Of a stretch of 28,456 nucleotides of DNA, positions 16,311 through 22,773 are shown in pieces. The notes under the pieces were generated by a model. That model did not search any database. It was not told the DNA's origin and saw nothing but the letters and a program-made list of their open reading frames with translations. The DNA lies in contig JBBRMU010000012.1 of the NCBI GenBank assembly GCA_038230655.1, positions 1 to 28,456 on the forward strand, written 5' to 3'. Made by a program: the position numbers and the translations under genes. The stretch's first letter is position 1, and each line of letters starts with the position of its first letter. Source of the DNA: JBBRMU01 sp038230655 (lineage in GTDB: Bacteria; Patescibacteriota; Microgenomatia; UBA1406; GWC2-37-13).

Positions 16311-16423
16311 GAAAGATTCGCTGGAGCTCACTGTAAACAAGCGAGCTTGAAATGATTTTACACCACTTTTAAGGGGCTTAGATTATTTACATTGAGCAAC
16401 AGCGAAAAAAAATGAATCTTTTC
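16311..16423. other. Structured intergenic element between rpsO and pnp
   Basis: A long imperfect inverted repeat: GAAAGATTC (16311) pairs with GAATCTTTTC (16414-16423, one bulge), GCTG with CAGC, and GCTCACTGTAAA (16326-16337) with TTTACATTGAGC (16386-16397, one mismatch). The enclosed ~48 nt can form CAAG-CGAG-CTTG (16338-16349) and CCAC-TTTTAA-GGGG (16363-16376) hairpins, giving a branched, cloverleaf-like fold. No open frame and no T-run follows on either strand, so it is not an intrinsic terminator. On the minus strand it would lie in an rpsO-pnp transcript, ending 114 nt before pnp. It could be a processing or autoregulatory site or an independent small RNA. Confidence 0.55.
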
Positions 16424-16467
16424 AAATTCCTATCTAAGACAATTTTATAAAGTGCGTTTTAACAAGT

Positions 16468-16737
16468 TTATCTCTTTAGCTCGAGACTCCCTAACAATCC
16501 TTTATACCGTTTTTCATCTAGCTTTTGAAGATAGTTGATAATTCTTCTTCTCTTAGCAATCACCTTTAAAAGGCCTCGTCTGGAGTGATTATCTTTTTTA
16601 TTCTCTTCCAAGTGTGAAGATAGCTTGGTTATCTTTTGAGTCAAGAGTGCAACCTGGACCTCAGGAGAACCAGTATCACCCACTTTTTGGGCGAACATTT
16701 CGATTAATTTTTGTTTATCATCAGGTAACGTAACCAT
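16468..16737 (-). CDS. rpsO: 30S ribosomal protein S15
   Basis: At 89 residues it has the standard family length. It contains GDTGSPEVQVALLTQKI and DNHSRRGLLKVIAKRRRIINYLQ, the S15 signature that contacts helices 20-22 of 16S rRNA. S15 is a primary binder of the small-subunit platform. It lies upstream of pnp, as in many bacteria. A near-consensus promoter (TTGCAA-N17-TATAAT) places its -10 box 9 nt before the ATG, so the mRNA is predicted to have almost no 5' leader. This would exclude the leader-based autoregulation by S15 known in E. coli and Geobacillus. Confidence 0.98.
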   Translation of the reverse strand: MVTLPDDKQKLIEMFAQKVGDTGSPEVQVALLTQKITKLSSHLEENKKDNHSRRGLLKVIAKRRRIINYLQKLDEKRYKGLLGSLELKR

Positions 16738-16746
16738 AATAGCAAG

Positions 16747-16775
16747 ATTATAGCGGATAACCAGGCAACTTGCAA
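16747..16775 (-). promoter_or_regulatory. Promoter of rpsO
   Basis: TTGCAA (16770-16775), 17 nt spacer, TATAAT (16747-16752), then 9 nt to the ATG on the minus strand. The -10 box is perfect and the -35 box 4/6 or better. It is the strongest vegetative-type promoter in the window and predicts a near-leaderless transcript. Confidence 0.75.
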
Positions 16776-16847
16776 GAGGTTTTAATAAACACTTAATAGC
16801 AATTCCAAAGATACCTCATCTGCATATGATTTGATAAAATAGCATAT

Positions 16848-16976
16848 ATGACAGACTTTGGGCGAGATAAGGACTCAAGTAAAGATTTTACCGAAAGGCT
16901 TTCATAGAGGAATTTCTAAAATTTACTGGCTATCAGACAGCTGAGTTACCTTTTAAAGAATTTTATGAAGATAAAT
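16848..16976 (+). pseudogene. Frameshifted micro-ORF ahead of the small membrane protein
   Basis: From the ATG at 16848 a 19-codon frame (MTDFGRDKDSSKDFTERLS) ends at TAG 16905-16907. The frame needing one extra base continues as EEFLKFTGYQTAELPFKEF and a final YEDK, ending with TAA at 16974-16976, which overlaps the ATG of the next gene at 16965. Joined, they give a plausible acidic protein of ~43 residues. The upstream TAAAAT box 7 nt before the ATG matches the leaderless-style start seen elsewhere here. It may be a decayed gene, an assembly error or a recoded small protein. I recognise no family. Confidence 0.35.
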
Positions 16977-17300
16977 AAAAAATTCCCACCCATTCTTTTT
17001 GGCCTCTTCCTTTTACTGTGTATTCTTATGATTTTTTTAGTACCCCCAACGAATATTTATATTATCTGCTTATTTATTATACTTTTGACAGTTTCTACCT
17101 ATTTTATGGCCATTATCTTCTTCATTAAACCTCATATATATCTTCTCCCGCTTTTTATCCTTTGTTTTCTCACGATTAACTACCTAGTGGGTTTCCAAAT
17201 TCTCAATTCTTTTATCCTGGTTTGCTTTATAATGGGACTAGGAATACTGTTAAGAGATAACCACAAGGGTCCGAAAGATCACCCTAATAACTCAAAATGA
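16965..17300 (+). CDS. Small four-helix integral membrane protein of unknown function
   Basis: This 111-residue, very hydrophobic protein has segments at about 9-27, 31-54, 57-77 and 79-95, joined by very short loops. A basic N terminus (MKINKK) and a hydrophilic C-terminal tail (RDNHKGPKDHPNNSK) suggest both ends are cytoplasmic. I recognise no family. Its stop overlaps the metG start by 4 nt (ATGA), so its translation is coupled to metG, and its start overlaps the end of the upstream micro-ORF. The function cannot be inferred from this context. Confidence 0.65.
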   Translation: MKINKKFPPILFGLFLLLCILMIFLVPPTNIYIICLFIILLTVSTYFMAIIFFIKPHIYLLPLFILCFLTINYLVGFQILNSFILVCFIMGLGILLRDNHKGPKDHPNNSK

Positions 17301-18724
17301 AAAAAACCTTTTATATTACTACCACACTGCCATATATAAATGCCACGCCACATATGGGTTTTGCGCTAGAAATTGTACAGGCTGATGCCTTAGCCAGAAT
17401 GTACCGTCTGCTTGGTTATGAAGTAATCTTTAACACAGGTACAGATGAGCATGGACAAAAAATATATCAAAAAGCACTTGATGAGAATAAATCGCCACAA
17501 AAATACACAGATGAGTTTGCAGAAAAATTTAATTTACTGAAAGCTTCACTTAATTTAAGTTATACAAACTTCACTCGGACTACAGATGATTATCATATTA
17601 AAGCTGCTCAGGAGTTTTGGAAGCTTTGTGCGAAAAATGGAGACATCTACAAAAAAGACTACAAAATGAAGTACTGTGTTGGATGCGAACTAGAGAAAAC
17701 TGACTCCGAGCTGGTTGATGGGCGCTGCCCGCTTCATCCCAACCTAGAGATGGAAATACTGCATGAAGAAAACTACTTTTTTAAATTTTCAAACTACCAG
17801 AAAATGCTTCTAGAACACTACACTAAAAATCCCGATTTTGTCATGCCTGAATTTAGATTGAAAGAAATTACGACTTTTGTTAAGAAAGGCCTTGAAGACT
17901 TTAGCATTTCACGGCTAAAAAAAAAGATGCCGTGGGGAGTAGATGTTCCAGATGACCCTGATCATGTAATGTATGTTTGGTTTGATGCTCTCATCAACTA
18001 TATCTCAACAATAGGGTGGCCCTTAGACTCAGAGAAATTCAAGAAGTTTTGGCCAGGGACTCAAGTAGCTGGAAAAGATAACCTTCGTCAACAGTCAGCA
18101 ATGTGGCAGGCAATGTTAATGTCAGCGGGTTTACCCTGCTCAGAACAGATTTTTATTCACGGATTTATAACTGCTGCGGGGCAAAAAATGAGCAAAAGCC
18201 TGGGAAATGTTGTTGATCCATTAGACGAGGTGAAAAAATATGGAACCGATGCTCTCAGATACTATTTGCTCCGCGAGATTCCCGCCTTAGACGATGGTGA
18301 TTACTCTGAAAAACGTATGGTGGAGATCTATGACTCAGAGCTTGCCAATGAACTCGGAAATCTTATTTCCAGGATAACGACTCTCGCTGAAAAAGATGAG
18401 ATTATTTTAGACACACTCTCTCTTGAATTTAGAGAGCTATTTACAGTAGAAACAACGAAGCTAATGAAAGCATATCAATTCAATAAGGTGCTCGAGAGAA
18501 TTTGGGAAAAAATTAAGTTTTTGAATAAACAGACAAATGATTTTGAACCCTGGAAAAAATCAAAGGTTAATAGAAGTAACTTTTTACAAACTTCCTTAAA
18601 AGAACTGCACTCACTTGGCTATATGCTTCTCCCTTTTATACCTGAATCCGCAGATAAAATCATAAAAGCAACTAAGGGGCCCATTCGCAAAATTTCTCCT
18701 TTATTTCCCAAAAAAGATCAGTAA
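17297..18724 (+). CDS. metG: Methionyl-tRNA synthetase
   Basis: This 475-residue class I aminoacyl-tRNA synthetase charges tRNA-Met. The HIGH motif appears as HMGF (19-22) in YINATPHMGFALEIVQADA. The KMSKS motif is canonical (297-301, followed by LGNVVD). The connective peptide zinc knuckle is present as C127/C130 and C144/H147 (CxxC...CxxH). 'YVWFDALINYIS' is typical of the catalytic core. The anticodon-binding alpha-helical domain occupies ~330-475. The C-terminal tRNA-binding (EMAP/Arc1p-like) domain of longer MetRS forms is absent, so this is the short form common in reduced genomes. It overlaps the upstream small membrane protein by 4 nt. Confidence 0.97.
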   Translation: MKKTFYITTTLPYINATPHMGFALEIVQADALARMYRLLGYEVIFNTGTDEHGQKIYQKALDENKSPQKYTDEFAEKFNLLKASLNLSYTNFTRTTDDYHIKAAQEFWKLCAKNGDIYKKDYKMKYCVGCELEKTDSELVDGRCPLHPNLEMEILHEENYFFKFSNYQKMLLEHYTKNPDFVMPEFRLKEITTFVKKGLEDFSISRLKKKMPWGVDVPDDPDHVMYVWFDALINYISTIGWPLDSEKFKKFWPGTQVAGKDNLRQQSAMWQAMLMSAGLPCSEQIFIHGFITAAGQKMSKSLGNVVDPLDEVKKYGTDALRYYLLREIPALDDGDYSEKRMVEIYDSELANELGNLISRITTLAEKDEIILDTLSLEFRELFTVETTKLMKAYQFNKVLERIWEKIKFLNKQTNDFEPWKKSKVNRSNFLQTSLKELHSLGYMLLPFIPESADKIIKATKGPIRKISPLFPKKDQ

Positions 18725-18748
18725 TTTTGATGATTTTCACTTTTATTT

Positions 18749-18777
18749 TTCGCAAAATCACCTAAGAATGGTATACT
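18749..18777 (+). promoter_or_regulatory. Promoter of the penicillin-binding protein gene
   Basis: TTCGCA (18749-18754), 17 nt spacer and TATACT (18772-18777) preceded by TGG, giving an extended -10 (TGnTATACT). Transcription would begin near 18784, with a leader of about 17 nt before the ATG at 18802. No clear Shine-Dalgarno sequence is visible. Confidence 0.55.
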
Positions 18778-18801
18778 TAAAAAGATATTTATTGCGAAAG
18801 T

Positions 18802-20985
18802 ATGATAAAGAAGTTTAAATTTTTTAAAAGACACACAAAATTAAAGCTACTTTTGATGATAATTCCCTTTATTGGGCTGTTTATTTTCATCTATTTTTTC
18901 ATCTTTTACGGCTTACCTTCACCTTATAGCCTCAGCAACTATAAAACAGTTCCACTTTCCACACATATTCTTGACCGTAACGGGAAACTTTTGTATGAGA
19001 TTTTCCGCGATCAGAACAGAACGCCGATAAAATTAAAAGATCTTCCAAAATATGTCCCAGAAGCTACTATAGCAATTGAAGATAAGGATTACTACAGTCA
19101 TAAAGGTGTTTCGTTAGTCTCTGGTGTACTAAGAGCGTTGAGGCAAGATCTACTCGGAGGCAATTTACAAGGAGGATCTACGATCACGCAGCAGCTGGTA
19201 AAAGTCGCACTTTTATCTCAGGAGAGGACCATTCAAAGAAAACTAAAGGAGATTGTACTGGCTCTTTGGGCAGAGCGAGTCTATACCAAAGATCAGATTT
19301 TGGAAATGTATCTTAATCAAGTCGCCTATGGTGGCAACTCATACGGCATCGAAGAAGCCTCTAAAACGCACTTTGGTAAAGACGCTAAAGACTTGTCGAT
19401 AGCAGAAGCAGCTCTACTGGCGGGCCTTCCCCAAGCACCATCGGTCTACTCACCGTTTGTAAATCCAGATTATGCTACTGGAAGAAGAAACAATGTCCTA
19501 AGAAAAATGAGAGAACAAAACTTTATTAATGATAAACAGTATGAAACGGCAAAAAAAACTCAAGTAACTGTCATAAAACCAAAAACGACCATTAACGCTC
19601 CCCACTTTGTATTTCAGGTAAAAAAAGAGCTCGAAGATCAGTACGGAACTCAACAGGTAGAAGAGGGTGGCCTAACGGTCACGACTTCCCTTGATTTGGA
19701 TCTTCAACAAGAGGCAGAAAAAATACTTAAAGATAGTGTCGAAAAACAGAAATATCTAAGAGTCAGTAACGGCGCAGTCTTGGCAACGAGGCCTCCTACT
19801 GGTGAAATCCTAGTCATGGTAGGATCTGTGGACTACTTTGCTGAACCCTTTGGCGCATACAACGTGACAACTGCACTAAGACAACCAGGAAGTAGTATTA
19901 AACCATTGAACTATGCTATTGGCATTGATCGGAAAATAGTGACTCCTGCAACGGTTTTCCTTGATACAGAGATCTGTTTTGCTGGTGGTGATGGGAAAAA
20001 ATACTGTCCTTTAAACTATGATGGCCATGTCCATGGTCCTGTACAGCTGCGATTTGCCTTAGCTAACTCATATAATATCCCTGCCGTCAAGATGCTTCAA
20101 ATGAATGGTATCGATGCCTTTTTAGCATCCGCATCAGCATTCGGGATTACATCTTTAAAAGATAAGGATAAATACGGACTTTCACTTACTCTTGGAGCTG
20201 GTGAGGTAAAAATGACAGAGATGGCACAGTCCTTCGGTACGTTTGCAAATAGAGGAGTATCTAAGCCTTTGACTGATATCTTAAAAATTGAGGATAAAAC
20301 TGGCAAAGTTCTCTATGAATTTAAGGACCCAAACTATATAAAGGATATAAAACAACCTCTGAGAAATCCAAACTTTCTATTAATTGACGGAAAACGTGTT
20401 ATTTCACCTGAAGCTGCTTTTATTATCTCCCATATTTTATCTGATAATTACGCACGATCAGCAACATTCGGTACTGGCTCAGCTTTAGTAATTCCAAAAA
20501 AGACTGTATCTGTAAAAACAGGTACCACGGAGAATAAGAAAGATAATGTTACAACCGGATATACCTCAAATTTTTTAGTTGATGTCTGGGTCGGTAATAA
20601 TGATGGAACACTCATGAATCCAGCAGTAGAATCTGGTGAGACAGGAGCCGCACCGATCTGGAACGGTGTTATGAAAGCCATGTTAAAAAACCAGCCTGAT
20701 CTTCGTTTAATTCGTCCGAAAAATGTTGTTGATAGAAATGTTTGTGCGCTTACAGGTACCGTTACGACTAAAAATGATGATGCAACCAAAGGATGCCCGA
20801 CCCGTTTTGAGTACTTCATTAAAGGTACTGATACAGTAGCCCAGGCTGAAATGATAAAGCAGACTATTCCTGTTAATAAAAATAACGATAAACAAGCAAC
20901 ACCAGGAGATGTAGATGCTGAGATGAAAGAAAAAACAGTTATCAAAACACGGGATGGTATTTACTGTGTAGATTGTGCGCATTAA
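18802..20985 (+). CDS. Class A penicillin-binding protein (bifunctional transglycosylase/transpeptidase, PBP1A-like)
   Basis: This 727-residue protein polymerises and cross-links peptidoglycan on the outer face of the membrane. It has a single N-terminal membrane helix (~14-36). The GT51 domain (~60-230) carries catalytic E93 in AIEDKDYYSHKG, GGSTITQQLVK, RKLKEIVLALWAER and the NQVAYGGNSYGIEEAS motif. The transpeptidase domain (~300-660) carries S364 (SSIK, the acylated serine), SYN at 423-425 and KTG at 572-574. The C-terminal tail ends with two cysteines (YCVDCAH), which is unusual. It has its own likely promoter, 77 nt after metG. Together with mltG it points to active murein growth in a thin-walled cell. 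Confidence 0.97.
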   Translation: MIKKFKFFKRHTKLKLLLMIIPFIGLFIFIYFFIFYGLPSPYSLSNYKTVPLSTHILDRNGKLLYEIFRDQNRTPIKLKDLPKYVPEATIAIEDKDYYSHKGVSLVSGVLRALRQDLLGGNLQGGSTITQQLVKVALLSQERTIQRKLKEIVLALWAERVYTKDQILEMYLNQVAYGGNSYGIEEASKTHFGKDAKDLSIAEAALLAGLPQAPSVYSPFVNPDYATGRRNNVLRKMREQNFINDKQYETAKKTQVTVIKPKTTINAPHFVFQVKKELEDQYGTQQVEEGGLTVTTSLDLDLQQEAEKILKDSVEKQKYLRVSNGAVLATRPPTGEILVMVGSVDYFAEPFGAYNVTTALRQPGSSIKPLNYAIGIDRKIVTPATVFLDTEICFAGGDGKKYCPLNYDGHVHGPVQLRFALANSYNIPAVKMLQMNGIDAFLASASAFGITSLKDKDKYGLSLTLGAGEVKMTEMAQSFGTFANRGVSKPLTDILKIEDKTGKVLYEFKDPNYIKDIKQPLRNPNFLLIDGKRVISPEAAFIISHILSDNYARSATFGTGSALVIPKKTVSVKTGTTENKKDNVTTGYTSNFLVDVWVGNNDGTLMNPAVESGETGAAPIWNGVMKAMLKNQPDLRLIRPKNVVDRNVCALTGTVTTKNDDATKGCPTRFEYFIKGTDTVAQAEMIKQTIPVNKNNDKQATPGDVDAEMKEKTVIKTRDGIYCVDCAH

Positions 20986-20989
20986 TGAG

Positions 20990-21018
20990 TTGAAAATAGA
21001 ACATCGTATTAATACAAT
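20990..21018 (+). promoter_or_regulatory. Promoter of the cupin gene
   Basis: TTGAAA (20990-20995), 17 nt spacer, TACAAT (21013-21018), both 5/6 matches. Transcription would start near 21025, giving a leader of about 27 nt, one of the few clearly leadered starts here. No obvious Shine-Dalgarno sequence precedes the ATG. Confidence 0.6.
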
Positions 21019-21051
21019 ATAGTATCTTGAAGTTACTAAATTAATAAAATT

Positions 21052-21492
21052 ATGATTACAGAAGTAAAAACAGAAACAGTTAAAAAAGTTACCACCTATG
21101 ATCTTTCACACAAAGAAAATGGGTTTTTAAAGGAACTCTTTAAGGATGAAACTGGGATAAAAACACAAGTTTATTTATCATGTGCTTCTCCAGGCGCTTT
21201 TAAAGGGTATCATCTACACAAAGTAAGAGCAGCCAGATATGTATGTTTAAAGGGTACCATGAAAATAATTCTTTATATTGATGGTAAAAGAGAAGAACAT
21301 ATTCTTTCTGCAGATAATTTAACACGTTTGTATATCCCTGCGAATGTTCCAACTGGACTAGAAAATATCGGTGAAGAAGACGGTTGGTTAATTAATTATC
21401 CAGAGCCTGCATATGATCCGAATTTAAAAGATGAACAAGTTGACTTCACTCAACAACAGCTAGATAGCGGTGAATATCTTAAAAATCTTTAA
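21052..21492 (+). CDS. RmlC-like cupin, dTDP-sugar epimerase/isomerase-related
   Basis: This 146-residue single cupin domain contains GAFKGYHLHKVRAARYVCLKG and TMKIILYID, then LYIPANVPTGLENIGEEDG and INYPEPAYDPNLKDEQ. The HLHK pair, the 'RYVCLKG' strand and the 'PAYDP' end resemble dTDP-4-dehydrorhamnose 3,5-epimerase-like and 3,4-ketoisomerase-like proteins that act in nucleotide-sugar pathways. Its length is below that of true RmlC (~180), so exact chemistry is open: epimerase, ketoisomerase or a non-catalytic binder. No rmlA/B/D genes are beside it. The surface polysaccharide genes 3 kb downstream are a possible functional link. It is monocistronic with its own promoter. Confidence 0.75.
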   Translation: MITEVKTETVKKVTTYDLSHKENGFLKELFKDETGIKTQVYLSCASPGAFKGYHLHKVRAARYVCLKGTMKIILYIDGKREEHILSADNLTRLYIPANVPTGLENIGEEDGWLINYPEPAYDPNLKDEQVDFTQQQLDSGEYLKNL

Positions 21493-21642
21493 ATACTTAA
21501 AAAATAAATCCGATGCATCTTATTGTAAACTTCAAAATTCTGTACCCATTTTTCAAGTGATTTTGCAGCTATTTTTTAATTTCTTAGCACAACTTCCTCT
21601 AATAAGTAAATTATAGACAATTGATAATGTACTAAATAAATA

Positions 21643-21671
21643 TTGACTTATAGTATTAACTATACTATAAT
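21643..21671 (+). promoter_or_regulatory. Promoter with operator-like palindrome before the broken gene
   Basis: TTGACT (21643-21648), 17 nt spacer, TATAAT (21666-21671). The spacer holds a perfect inverted repeat, TATAGT-ATTA-ACTATA (21649-21664), placed where a repressor would block RNA polymerase. The ATG of the pseudogene follows 12 nt after the -10 box. Confidence 0.6.
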
Positions 21672-21683
21672 ACAGAACTCAAT

Positions 21684-22335
21684 ATGACAGAGAAACCTGA
21701 ATTGAAAAATAATTCAACTTCTACTGTTTTGTGCTTACACAATATGCAGTTGAACAGTTGCGTATTAATTCTGCTGGAAGTAAATCGACTAAACTTGTCG
21801 CATGGTTTCCTACTCCTGAAAAACAAAAAAAAATTGAATGTGCTGATGCAGATACTAAGGCCACTTTTACAGCCGAAACTTTGGGACATTTTGTTAAGTG
21901 GGTAGATGCAACCACCTACTTACACATCTATAGACCATAAGATGGAGGAACTGCAGCTGGTGATTTAGGGCTAAGTGAAAGTCAAGCAGGTGAAGCGTAT
22001 CCTCTTGTTCAACAAACTACTCGAGGAATAAGAGATTATGTTGATTTTCTTGTAGAAAACTTATTACTTGATGATTATATCTTGTTGCCACTAAATTAAA
22101 GTCTGCAGGTCAAGCTGTAGGATTTTGCATGAGTGTTCTTCATAAATCTAGAAAACAAAGACAAGAAAAAGGTGTTGATGTGCAAATTTCATCCGGAGAT
22201 GGGTCACCTAAGCTCGACCATTATGATGGAGTGCTTTATTTCTTAGATGAAACACCAAGAGATTTCCCAGTCGAATTAGCAAGCTATATCCAACAAACAA
22301 ACAGATTAAATCTTAAATTACCTATGCGAATTTAA
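21684..22335 (+). pseudogene. Broken hypothetical gene (about 215 codons, at least three lesions)
   Basis: Three frames must be joined to read one protein. The first starts at the ATG (MTEKPELKNNS). A shift near 21717-21731 leads into a run with TQYAVEQLRINSAG, TKLVAWFPTPEKQKK and TFTAETLGHFVKWVDATTYL. An in-frame TAA at 21938-21940 interrupts it, after which the same frame continues with DGGTAAGDLGLSESQ and GIRDYVDFLVENLLLDDY. A second shift near 22075 gives ATKLKSAGQAVGFCMSV, then QISSGDGSPKLDHYDG and a C-terminal run to a TAA at 22335. Each run reads like real coding sequence, so this is a recently inactivated gene (or an error-rich assembly). I recognise no family, and no membrane segment is apparent. 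Confidence 0.6.
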
Positions 22336-22773
22336 GTTCATTTCTCATTAATTAGCTCAATTTAGACTCTTTCACATTAACTTATATGGGAGATTATTGG
22401 TAATTCATTAAATAGGTTCTCTATAATTACTTTATTGCATTCTTCGTAAACTACTATTAACAGACACGAAAATTTAAAAAGGTCGACGCATCCCAGCTGG
22501 GGCAAAGTTCGAACCTATCTTACTTTATCAATTAATAGCAAAGAAAAAGCTGCTCTCCTAGTTGCAATTGCTAAATTTAAGTTAAGGTGTAATGTTTGTG
22601 CTCATAGATTACTTGAGAATTAAAGTGGAAATTTTAGGTTTTCCTATAGTACTTACTAATCTCTTCAATAAAGTAATTACAAATTTTAATTTCTGGTTCC
22701 AATCCATATCCAACAGGAGACTTTGTACAAAAAGGTATGTTCAGTATACTATGCGAGAACTTCTTAATAATAG
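22336..22773. other. Gene-poor stretch with a possible coding remnant
   Basis: This 438-nt AT-rich interval lies between the broken gene and the convergent orphan gene. The only coding-like signal is an open frame on the plus strand at about 22447-22620 without a usable start. It contains STHPSWGKVRTYLTLSINS and EKAALLVAIAKFKLRCNVC and ends at TAA. It may be the 3' end of a decayed gene. A second ATG-initiated frame (22592-22777) has no family likeness and overlaps it. I see no clear terminator hairpin, repeat or RNA gene. Confidence 0.4.

Noticed and set aside
20448..20982. Long minus-strand open frames (165 and 91 codons) opposite the penicillin-binding protein.
   Set aside because: They lie fully antisense to a well-supported gene, have no motif and no promoter. 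They are frame shadows.
21731..21940. Separate 69-codon gene from the GTG at 21731.
   Set aside because: The same frame continues sensibly beyond its TAA stop and the promoter-proximal ATG is in another frame. It is better read as one piece of a broken gene.
22481..22520. Possible tRNA 3'-end fragment or attachment-site repeat sharing GGTCGA and TTCGAACCT with the tRNA-Met end, which would bound a 2.1 kb island containing the orphan gene.
   Set aside because: The spacing between the two shared words differs by 5 nt, the T-arm stem cannot form, and the stretch is better explained as part of an open frame (STHPSWGKVRTYLTLSINS). No integrase is present.
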